This document shows, piece after piece, positions 1 through 6,485 of a stretch of DNA of 18,276 bases; the first letter of the stretch is position 1; each line of letters opens with the position of its first letter. The DNA comes from Gp6-AA40 sp046765795. Its GTDB lineage: Bacteria > Acidobacteriota > Vicinamibacteria > Vicinamibacterales > UBA2999. A program made the position numbers and the translations under genes. The stretch is taken from positions 1-18,276 of the forward strand of contig JBKPRH010000192.1 in NCBI GenBank assembly GCA_046765795.1. Direction: 5' to 3'. Under the pieces are notes generated by a model. It was given only the letters and a program-made list of their open reading frames with translations, did no database searches and was not told where the DNA came from.

Positions 1-1
1 C

Positions 2-1120
2 TCACGCACCATCGAGGTCATCAACGCAATCCTGGCGCAGCGCCCTGAAACACGAGTCGGTGTCCGCACGTCGGCACCGCGGTGGTTGTTCGATCTCACC
101 GTCAAGGGCAAGGTCACCTACAGCACGCTCGAATGCGACACCGGCGTCGTGCAGGTCGATGCACTCACACTCGACGAAGCCGACAGCATTCGCCGTGCGC
201 AGTCGTTCCACAGCGACATGGTGACGCGCGCCGCGAGCGAGACGCGCGCGTTGCGCGAGCTCGGCGCGGGCCTGATCGTCGGCGACATCCCGCCGCTGGC
301 CTTCGCCGTTGGCGCATCCGCCGGCATCCCGTCGATCGGCCTTGGCAATTTCACGTGGGACTGGGTCTACGCCGACTATCCGCGCGTACGGCTGGCGCCG
401 TCGCTGCTGCCGACGATCCGCGGCGCGTACGCAAAGGCGTCGATGGCCTTACGGCTGCCGATGTCAGGTGGCTTCGAGAGCTTCTCGAACGTCCGCGATA
501 TCCCGTTCATCGCGCGTCATGCGTCACGCACTCGCGAAGAGGTCTGCAAGGCGCTGAAGATTCCCGGTGACAAGGCGATCGTGCTTGCCTCGTTCGGCGG
601 CTATGGTCTCACGGCGCTCGACACCGACGTTCTGTCGAAGTTCAAGAAGTACACGGTGATCACCACAGTGACCGCATCACTGACGCGCGGACGACGGGAT
701 GCGCCGGCGACCGAGAAGAAGGGATCCGTCGTCACCATCAATGAAGAATCGATGTATGCGGCCGGCGTGCGGTACGAGGATCTCGTCGGCGCGGCCGACG
801 CCGTCGTCACCAAGCCGGGCTACGGCATCGTGTCGGAGTGCATCGCGAACGACACCGCGATCCTCTACACCTCGCGCGGCCACTTCCCCGAGTACGACGT
901 GATCGTGGACGAGATGCCGAAGTATCTGCGCTCGGCGTTCATCAACCACGACGATCTGTTCGCAGGCAAGTGGGAATCACATCTCGACAAGCTGCTCGCG
1001 CAGAGCAAGCCGAAGAAGAAGCCGGAGACCAACGGCGCCGAAGTCGCAGCGGATATTCTGCTGAAGGCGTTGGACAAGCCGCCGAAGAAGCCGCGCGGGC
1101 GTCCCAAGGCAAAATTCTGA
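2..1120 (+). CDS. UDP-glycosyltransferase-fold protein, 5' partial, with basic C-terminal tail
   Basis: The reading frame is open from the first bases of the window, so the start codon lies upstream; the TTG at 86 is not the true start. About 372 residues are visible. The first ones (IEVINAILAQRPETRVGVRT, then APRWLF) fit the N-terminal Rossmann half of a GT-B fold, as in the family related to glycosyltransferase 28 and the N-terminal domain of L-arabinokinase. The nucleotide-sugar-binding half contains KPGYGIVSE at visible residues 271-279, where this family has its donor-site loop. Substrate and product cannot be told. The last 40 residues are Lys/Pro-rich and end in PRGRPKAKF, which resembles an AT-hook. 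The gene converges on the asparagine-synthetase-like gene and is probably not part of the RiPP unit. The fold is fairly sure, the function is not. Confidence 0.8.
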   Translation, partial: SRTIEVINAILAQRPETRVGVRTSAPRWLFDLTVKGKVTYSTLECDTGVVQVDALTLDEADSIRRAQSFHSDMVTRAASETRALRELGAGLIVGDIPPLAFAVGASAGIPSIGLGNFTWDWVYADYPRVRLAPSLLPTIRGAYAKASMALRLPMSGGFESFSNVRDIPFIARHASRTREEVCKALKIPGDKAIVLASFGGYGLTALDTDVLSKFKKYTVITTVTASLTRGRRDAPATEKKGSVVTINEESMYAAGVRYEDLVGAADAVVTKPGYGIVSECIANDTAILYTSRGHFPEYDVIVDEMPKYLRSAFINHDDLFAGKWESHLDKLLAQSKPKKKPETNGAEVAADILLKALDKPPKKPRGRPKAKF

Positions 1121-1122
1121 CG

Positions 1123-1145
1123 GTCCGCCTCAAGGCGGACACTAC
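1123..1145 (-). repeat. REP-like palindrome with GTAG foot
   Basis: On the minus strand this reads GTAG, T, then a perfect 7-bp stem GTCCGCC / GGCGGAC with a 4-nt loop (8 bp if the loop is closed to 2 nt). A GTAG tetranucleotide at the 5' foot of a hairpin is the hallmark of REP sequences mobilised by RAYT (TnpA-REP) transposases. The same GTAG-T-GTCCG architecture recurs at 13306. It lies just after the stop codon of the glycosyltransferase gene, so it could also act as a transcription terminator. Confidence 0.65.
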
Positions 1146-1151
1146 GTACTC

Positions 1152-1186
1152 GTAGAGGCGGGTCTTAGACTCGCCCTAGACCCGCC
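1152..1186 (+). repeat. Second REP-like hairpin, opposite orientation
   Basis: On the plus strand, GTAG (1152-1155) and A are followed by a perfect 9-bp stem, GGCGGGTCT (1157-1165) pairing with AGACCCGCC (1178-1186), with a 12-nt loop. The GTAG faces that of the preceding palindrome, and CTACG/CGTAG (1142-1146 and 1151-1155) pair with each other. The pair is therefore BIME-like. The right stem overlaps the last codons and stop of the minus-strand asparagine-synthetase-like gene (stop at 1176-1178), so a bidirectional terminator role is plausible. Confidence 0.55.
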
Positions 1187-2987
1187 GTTCACTACAGCGA
1201 ACCCACGTCGCCAGCGCTGCGGCGGCCCACGTACCTGGTTCGTCGTCTGTCAGCACACGATCATCGCTGACCGTCGCTCTGAAGCGCTGAAGATCGATAT
1301 ACGCCTGCAAGTCCGGCGCGCCTTCGATGTTGGCAGCGATGTCAGACTTCGTCAGGCGTCCGTGCGTCCGCAAGAGATCGACGGCCAGCGGTGACTTCGG
1401 TCGATCGCAGATTTCGTCAGGCAGCCGCCCTCGCATGGCGGTGCGGACGATCGTTTTGTTGACACACCACGGATGCGTCGGCAGCGAGAGCGCGAAGGTC
1501 AGAAACCGCACGTCAAAGAGTGGGTAGCGCAAGGCGACCGGGCGACGGGTCGCGCCCGGATCGTAGGTCTCGAACGCTGACGCCCACCACAGATCCACAC
1601 TCGCGCGAACGGCGCGCCCACGCTGTCCATCCTCTGCCCCACGCTCGTCGAGCATCTTACGGCGCACCCGAAGATCGCATCGCTGAACGAAGGCCTCGGA
1701 CAGCCACGCGGGAACAGTGGCATCGGCACGAGTGGCGAACCACCGACCGACCATTGCGCGAAGGCCCAGCGGCGGAAGCGAGCGGGTCCGCCAGAGCGAA
1801 CGCGCGAACTCGGCGATGACGAGATGCGGTGCACGATGTCTCAGCAACCGGACGAGTGTTGACGGAAGGAATGCCGGATCGCCGCCATCTCCCGTCAACG
1901 CCACCGAACTGTGGCTGGCCATACGCTGCAGCACATCCACCATCATTGCCGTCATCGGTTCGGCGGACGGCTCGGGTGGCAACACGTCCGAGTTCCACCG
2001 CTCGAACCAGCGGTAACGGTCGAGCGCGTGATGCTCGATCTCAATCCCCAGATGGCGCGCGACGACCGAGGAGTAACGCCGCTCCTGGTCCTCGGCGACG
2101 GTGTCGTACACGAACGTGTACGCACGGAGTCGACGGGGTGTGGCATGCCCCAGGACATTCGCAGCCGCGGCGGCGACACTCGACGAATCGAGGCCTCCGC
2201 TGAGGAGGATGCTGACCGGCGCGTCGCGAAGCCGGTCGCGAACCACCGTCTCCAGCACAGCGGCGTAGGCGTCGACATACTCGCGAGGGTCACGCAGGCG
2301 CAACTCGTCGCGGGGCGTCAACGACCAATACCGTTCGACGCGCTCGCCAGGCGACGACAGCGAACAGCGCAGGGTATGCGCGGGCGGCACACGCGCAATG
2401 TCGGCAAACGGCGTCCGCGACGGATACAGACAGGCGCCAGCGAGCAGGAGATCGCCAACCGCGTAGTCGTCGAGGCGGGCCGAGACGTGCGGTTGGCGAC
2501 GGACGCTTTGCAGGACATTGCTGACGATGAGCGTGGCGCCGATTCGCGCGTAGTAAAGCGGCTTGACGCCCAGATGATCCCGCGCACAGAACAACTGCCT
2601 GCGGTCGTCGTCCCACAGGCAGAACGAAAAGTCGCCGAGCAGGTGTGCGACGCACTCGGTGCCCCATCGCTCGTACGCGGCGAGTATGAGCTCCACATCT
2701 CGGGCGTGGGTCAACGGGCGCCCGAGCTCCGTCTCCAGCCTCCGGATGAGCGCAGTGCGGTCATCCATACGCCCATCCATCACGATGCTCAGACCGTCGT
2801 CGCGGCTGAACGAGCACGGTTCCCGATCGTGGGGTGAATCAAGCGGCGCCGCACACAGCGCCACGCCTTCAGCGGTCCATAGGTGTGTGCGGCTGCTATC
2901 AAACGGAGCGACGTTGATTGAGTCTCGAAGCAGGTGCGGGTCGATCGCCGCACCATTCGTCTGGAGAATTGCTATGAATCCGCTCAT
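1176..2987 (-). CDS. Asparagine-synthetase-like protein, probable lasso-type macrolactam synthetase
   Basis: This 603-residue protein has the two-domain AsnB layout. An N-terminal glutamine-amidotransferase-like domain (about 1-200, with GDFSFCLWDD near 118-127 and RDHLGVKPLYY near 136-146) precedes an ATP-pyrophosphatase domain with the PP-loop SGGLDSSS at 263-270 and TGDGGD near 365-370. The start MSGF was chosen because it fits AsnB N-termini; the upstream ATG at 3056 would add an Arg-rich stretch overlapping the precursor gene. Residue 2 is Ser, not the catalytic Cys of true asparagine synthetases, so ammonia release from glutamine is not expected. Lasso cyclases (McjC/LasC) typically lack this Cys and use ATP to activate an Asp/Glu side chain. 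The gene starts 13 nt after the precursor stop, in one operon with it. Cyclase activity on that peptide is inferred. Confidence 0.85.
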   Translation of the reverse strand: MSGFIAILQTNGAAIDPHLLRDSINVAPFDSSRTHLWTAEGVALCAAPLDSPHDREPCSFSRDDGLSIVMDGRMDDRTALIRRLETELGRPLTHARDVELILAAYERWGTECVAHLLGDFSFCLWDDDRRQLFCARDHLGVKPLYYARIGATLIVSNVLQSVRRQPHVSARLDDYAVGDLLLAGACLYPSRTPFADIARVPPAHTLRCSLSSPGERVERYWSLTPRDELRLRDPREYVDAYAAVLETVVRDRLRDAPVSILLSGGLDSSSVAAAAANVLGHATPRRLRAYTFVYDTVAEDQERRYSSVVARHLGIEIEHHALDRYRWFERWNSDVLPPEPSAEPMTAMMVDVLQRMASHSSVALTGDGGDPAFLPSTLVRLLRHRAPHLVIAEFARSLWRTRSLPPLGLRAMVGRWFATRADATVPAWLSEAFVQRCDLRVRRKMLDERGAEDGQRGRAVRASVDLWWASAFETYDPGATRRPVALRYPLFDVRFLTFALSLPTHPWCVNKTIVRTAMRGRLPDEICDRPKSPLAVDLLRTHGRLTKSDIAANIEGAPDLQAYIDLQRFRATVSDDRVLTDDEPGTWAAAALATWVRCSERRV

Positions 2988-3000
2988 CGCGGGATGGGGA

Positions 3001-3147
3001 TCACGAAGTTCGATTCTTCTGCGCGCCGCCCTTGTCCGCCTTCTGCCCAGTGACACTGTACTGGGTGAGCGTCTTGATGTCGCCGTACGTCACCAGTCGC
3101 GGGCTTTCGTAGGGGCGCTTGGGCGAAGTCGGGGTCTGGTCGCTCAT
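3001..3147 (-). CDS. Lasso-type RiPP precursor peptide, 48 residues
   Basis: The peptide starts MSDQTPTSPKRP and continues YESPRLVTYGDIKTLTQ, which fits the leader motif of two-component lasso precursors, YxxPxLxxxGxxxxxT, at every position (Y13, P16, L18, G22, T28). Placing the conserved Thr at -2 puts the leader/core junction after Q29, giving a 19-residue core that begins YSVTGQKAD and ends AQKNRTS. D38 is then core residue 9, the usual position of the ring-closing acid. The core is hydrophilic and begins with Tyr rather than Gly, which is unusual but not excluded (fusilassin begins with Trp). The ATG overlaps the stop of the upstream kinase gene as ATGA, and the cyclase-like gene follows 13 nt later. 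The C-terminal residue is Ser48, a candidate phosphorylation site. Leader identity is strong; a threaded lasso product is an inference. Confidence 0.8.
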   Translation of the reverse strand: MSDQTPTSPKRPYESPRLVTYGDIKTLTQYSVTGQKADKGGAQKNRTS

Positions 3148-4157
3148 GTCGTCTGCGCCGCCGATTGTATCGCCAAATGATCCGCCAGCGATCGGCAGTC
3201 CGACACCAACCCGTCGAGATCCGCGCTAAGCGAAAGCTCATTGACGCAGACCGCTTCAGCAAGTCGACCGAGGACGTCGAACTCGCGGGAACGCATCGAT
3301 GCATCGAGCAGATAGTTGCCGTAGGTGTGACTGACGAGATTCATCAGCGCCGCCTGCGCCCGCAGGGTGCGAATCGTCGGGCCATGAGTAGACGCGGAGC
3401 GATCGGTGAGGATGCAGACGGCACCAACTGACACGGGGCGTTCATGAAAGCGATAACCATGCTCGAACAGATCGAGGCGTTGCTTCGCATAAACCTCGCT
3501 ATGCGCTGGTAGCGACTTCGTCGAAAACAGGCTCGCCGCGGAATCCGACCACAGGCTCAATCGCGCGCGACTGGGATAGGCGACAAGGCGGCCACCCGAG
3601 GCGTCGATCACCACCACATCGTCCGAGAGCACCGGATACCCTAGAACGGCAAACGCCGAGGCGATGGATGACTTGCCGGCGCCGGCGGCCCCGGCGAAGA
3701 GCACGGCCTGATCGTCAATCACGACCGCGCTGGCGTGAATGGGCACACGACCGCGCAGCCGCGCGATGAACGCGACCACTCCGCCGAGCAAGTAGTCGGC
3801 GGCATCAACGTCGGTGAGCGGTTCGTCCCACCAGGCATCGACGTCACATCCCGACCCGCTGACGAGAAAGCGAGTGCCTTCTGCATAGCACAGCAGGTAG
3901 CCTGGTCGTAGGGCACGTCCTTCTGGACGTACCTTAAGTATCGTCAACGATGGAACACCGCGTTCGTCGCAATAGGGGCTGACATACCAGGCGCTGAAGG
4001 TGTCATCCAGCGGCGGCTGAGCGCGTGTTCCTCGCATCCGAACGCACACATCGGGCGGTTCGGGCACGTCCAGCGGACGGAGTCCATTCACTGGAGCGTC
4101 CGCCTGAATCACCAGTCCGGAGACACGGCCAATGAAGGACCCGCCGCGGTTGGTCAT
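3144..4157 (-). CDS. HPr-kinase-like P-loop protein of RiPP cluster
   Basis: This 337-residue protein has an unassigned N-terminal part (about 1-125) and a C-terminal HPr kinase/phosphorylase-like domain. The signature runs HASAVVIDD at 141-149, then Walker A GAAGAGKSS at 156-164, then SDDVVVID at 178-185, the usual order in the family. HPr-kinase homologues are common in lasso-peptide clusters, and the paeninodin-type enzyme phosphorylates the C-terminal Ser of its precursor. The peptide encoded next ends in Ser, so the same reaction is the best guess here. The stop overlaps the precursor start by 4 nt (ATGA), implying translational coupling. The ATG at 4157 has no clear Shine-Dalgarno site. 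It lies 21 nt from the divergent methyltransferase start, and a TACAAT just upstream could be a -10 element for an almost leaderless transcript. A role in sensing carbohydrate metabolism is a less likely alternative. Confidence 0.8.
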   Translation of the reverse strand: MTNRGGSFIGRVSGLVIQADAPVNGLRPLDVPEPPDVCVRMRGTRAQPPLDDTFSAWYVSPYCDERGVPSLTILKVRPEGRALRPGYLLCYAEGTRFLVSGSGCDVDAWWDEPLTDVDAADYLLGGVVAFIARLRGRVPIHASAVVIDDQAVLFAGAAGAGKSSIASAFAVLGYPVLSDDVVVIDASGGRLVAYPSRARLSLWSDSAASLFSTKSLPAHSEVYAKQRLDLFEHGYRFHERPVSVGAVCILTDRSASTHGPTIRTLRAQAALMNLVSHTYGNYLLDASMRSREFDVLGRLAEAVCVNELSLSADLDGLVSDCRSLADHLAIQSAAQTT

Positions 4158-4178
4158 CGCGGACTATTGTAAAGGCGC

Positions 4179-5312
4179 ATGACGAACAGCGACCTCGAGT
4201 TCCACGCCTTCTGCCTCACCGATACAGGCTCACGGCTCGATCAGTTCGCCGCAGCGATCGCGGCACGCATCAGACCCGGGGATACCGTGGTCGACCTCGG
4301 AGCGGGAACGGGAGTCCTGTCGTTTCTCGCCTGTCGTGCCGGCGCGCGGCGTGTCTACGCGATCGAAGGTGGCGAGTCATTGGAGTTTGCGCGTCTGCTC
4401 GCGGCGAAGAACGGATTTCTCGATCGCGTCGCGTTCATCAACAAGCCCTCGACGCATGTGGTCCTGCCCGAGCGCGTGAACGCGATCGTGGGTGACATTC
4501 ACGATACGTTCGGGCTGCAGGCGCTCGGTCTGACAGCGACGATCGACGCTCGGGATCGATTCCTCGCGCCGGGAGGGGTGCTCATCCCACGCAGCATCCA
4601 GTTGATGGTCGCGCCAGTCGAAGCGCCGGAGATCTATCAAAAGCGGATCGACGTCTGGAACACGCTGGTCCAAGCCGTGGATGTGTCACCGCTGCGAGCG
4701 TTGGCCGTCAATCAACCCGGGCCCGCACGCGTGGACCGCTCGCAGTTGCTGACTGAGCCTGCGACGGTCGCCACGATCGATCTGATGCACGTCTCAGATC
4801 TTCATGTTGGCGGCGCGGTGTCATGCGCGGTCACGCGCGATGGAACGATGCACGGGATCTGCGGGTGCTTTGTGACCACATTGGCCGACGGGATCCGTAT
4901 GGGCAACGTGCCAGGCGATTCGGGCACGACGAATTTCGCCCACGCATACTTTCCGATCGAATCGCCGGTGAGTGTTCGCGCAGCCGATCGCATCGCGATT
5001 CGACTGGACAACCACGATGGCACGGCCGTGCGCTGGCAAGTCGAGGTGACACGGGACGGCCGTTCCGTCGCGCGCTTCGATCAATCAACGCTGCACGCGA
5101 AAGGCTTGTCGATCGAGAGTCTTCGCAAACAGGCCGACGCCTATCGGCCAACCCTGACCCCGCTCGGCGCGATCGAGCGGGATCTGCTCGATCGCTTCGA
5201 CGGCACGCGCTCGGCGGCAGAACTCGAGGAATGGCTCACGTCCAGATCCGTGCTGCCGTCGTCGCGAGAGGCCGCCGCGTTTCTCAAGCAAACGATCGAA
5301 CGCTTCGGTTAA
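4179..5312 (+). CDS. PRMT-like class I SAM methyltransferase with C-terminal winged-helix-like segment
   Basis: This 377-residue protein has a Rossmann methyltransferase domain with motif I VVDLGAGTGVLSF at 37-49, an acidic residue ending strand 2 (E63 in AIEGG), and DRFLAPGGVLIPR near 126-138. The overall plan, a Rossmann fold followed by a beta-barrel-like half (about 140-310), resembles protein arginine methyltransferases. However, the expected double-Glu loop (SExxxxxxxxE) is replaced by VGDIHDTFG at 104-112, so arginine methylation is doubtful. The last ~50 residues, from PTLTPLGAIERDLLDRFDGT at 324-343 and then SAAELEEWL, resemble PqqD-like winged helices or the C-terminus of PF10119 methyltransferase regulatory domains. 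A short AAAGG lies 3 nt before the ATG. The gene diverges from the kinase-precursor-cyclase unit, and a tailoring or leader-recognition role in it is a hypothesis. Confidence 0.75.
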   Translation: MTNSDLEFHAFCLTDTGSRLDQFAAAIAARIRPGDTVVDLGAGTGVLSFLACRAGARRVYAIEGGESLEFARLLAAKNGFLDRVAFINKPSTHVVLPERVNAIVGDIHDTFGLQALGLTATIDARDRFLAPGGVLIPRSIQLMVAPVEAPEIYQKRIDVWNTLVQAVDVSPLRALAVNQPGPARVDRSQLLTEPATVATIDLMHVSDLHVGGAVSCAVTRDGTMHGICGCFVTTLADGIRMGNVPGDSGTTNFAHAYFPIESPVSVRAADRIAIRLDNHDGTAVRWQVEVTRDGRSVARFDQSTLHAKGLSIESLRKQADAYRPTLTPLGAIERDLLDRFDGTRSAAELEEWLTSRSVLPSSREAAAFLKQTIERFG

Positions 5313-5337
5313 TTTGGTCCTTGGTCGAGCGCGAGGG

Positions 5338-6456
5338 CTAGTTTTCCGAAGGCCTCTCGACGCGATCGATCACCATCACTTCGACCGGCGCACGCACCGA
5401 CTCGAATTTGAGTCCGATCTGCTCCTGCACCGCCGTGAAGAGCGCCGGCGGCGCATCCGCGGCCCCAGACGGAGGCGGAATTCGCACACCAAAGCTCGCG
5501 AACTGCGTTTCGTCCGGCGTCCAGGTCAGCGTGAAGTCGTAACGGCCCTGCAGTCCGGTCCTGTCCACCACCGGCCGATCGAGCACGGCCAGTTGCATCA
5601 CTCCGGCGAAATCAGCCATGGTCGCGTTGGTGACCGGCAGCACGCCAAGGCCCCTGAACAGCAAGCCTGGAAGGCCATTCGGGTTGCTCTCGTTCTTTGT
5701 CATCTTCGGACCGCCAGGCCCGACCACGAGCGCGTACGCCGGCAACTCCCGAGTCTCGCGATGCGTCGTCAGCTTGAAGCGGTCCTGGACCAGCGCCTTC
5801 AACATCTCGCGCATCTGGTTCTGGTTCGGCAGGCCCTGCCCTTCGGGTTGACCAGTGATGTCGTACTTGTCCGATTCCATCCACGACGGCGCTCCGACGA
5901 TCTGGCGCACGTGAAGCCCGTATGCCATCGTGACGATGTCAGCGAGGCTGGTGTTGATCGTCAGGACCTGTCGTCCCTTGACGGTGAACAGCTTGCCCTG
6001 TGCCGCCGGGTTGCTCGGCTTGATCGTCGCCACCTCGAATACCGCTTTGGCATCGGCGGCCATCGGCTTCGGCGGCTCGGGGATCTTCCATGCCGTGTCG
6101 ACGTTTGCTCGAGACAACGACATCGGCAGCGGCTTGTTACCCTGCGTGAACGTGCCCTTGATCGAGTTTCCGTCCGCAGCCACAGTGCCCTCAAAGGTGA
6201 CGCCGATGCCGCCGAACGCCAGCCTCAACGTCGCGCCCTGCAGTGCGGCGGCGGTTGCGGGGATGCCCTGCCCCAGCCCTTGATCGATGAGATGCATCAC
6301 CGCTTTCAGGCCATCCGCATTGGTGATGACCACGACGACCCGCAGATCCTTTCCAGCTTGCAGCACGCCTTGCCACTGGCCGGCCATGTTCGGCGCCTGC
6401 GCCAGCAGGCTTGCCGAGAGCAGCAGCACCGCGATGGATCGTGTCAGGGTTTTCAT
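5338..6456 (-). CDS. Secreted TIGR03435 family protein with extra N-terminal beta domain
   Basis: This 372-residue protein starts MKTLTRSIAVLLLSASLLAQ, a clear Sec signal peptide; the ATG at 6507 was rejected because it would add 17 non-signal residues and overlap the divergent gene. After the signal comes a ~95-residue domain (MAGQWQGVLQAGKDLRVVVV to PLPMSLSRAN) of the kind that also precedes hydrolase domains in Acidobacteria. The TIGR03435 domain follows: FEVATIKPSNP, SLADIVTMAYGLHVRQIVGA, MREMLKALVQDRFKL, DRTGLQGRYDFTLTW and, near the end, QEQIGLKFESVRAPVEVMVI. The function of this family is unknown; it is secreted and highly paralogous in soil Acidobacteria. The gene diverges from the quinoprotein gene with only 29 nt between start codons, and converges on the methyltransferase gene 25 nt away. 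Confidence 0.88.
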   Translation of the reverse strand: MKTLTRSIAVLLLSASLLAQAPNMAGQWQGVLQAGKDLRVVVVITNADGLKAVMHLIDQGLGQGIPATAAALQGATLRLAFGGIGVTFEGTVAADGNSIKGTFTQGNKPLPMSLSRANVDTAWKIPEPPKPMAADAKAVFEVATIKPSNPAAQGKLFTVKGRQVLTINTSLADIVTMAYGLHVRQIVGAPSWMESDKYDITGQPEGQGLPNQNQMREMLKALVQDRFKLTTHRETRELPAYALVVGPGGPKMTKNESNPNGLPGLLFRGLGVLPVTNATMADFAGVMQLAVLDRPVVDRTGLQGRYDFTLTWTPDETQFASFGVRIPPPSGAADAPPALFTAVQEQIGLKFESVRAPVEVMVIDRVERPSEN

Positions 6457-6485
6457 GGCCGGTAGCGTAGCATCGGAGCGTGACG

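Noticed and set aside
1911..2837. 308-codon plus-strand frame
   Set aside because: It is antisense to the asparagine-synthetase-like gene, which has clear AsnB motifs; this frame has none.
2988..3056. Upstream start for the asparagine-synthetase-like gene
   Set aside because: It would add 23 Arg-rich residues and overlap the precursor gene in another frame; AsnB homologues begin at the MSGF position.
5314..6465. 383-codon open frame on the plus strand
   Set aside because: It is antisense to the TIGR03435 gene, very Arg/His-rich with no recognisable domain, and begins where the methyltransferase gene ends; typical of high-G+C antisense frames.
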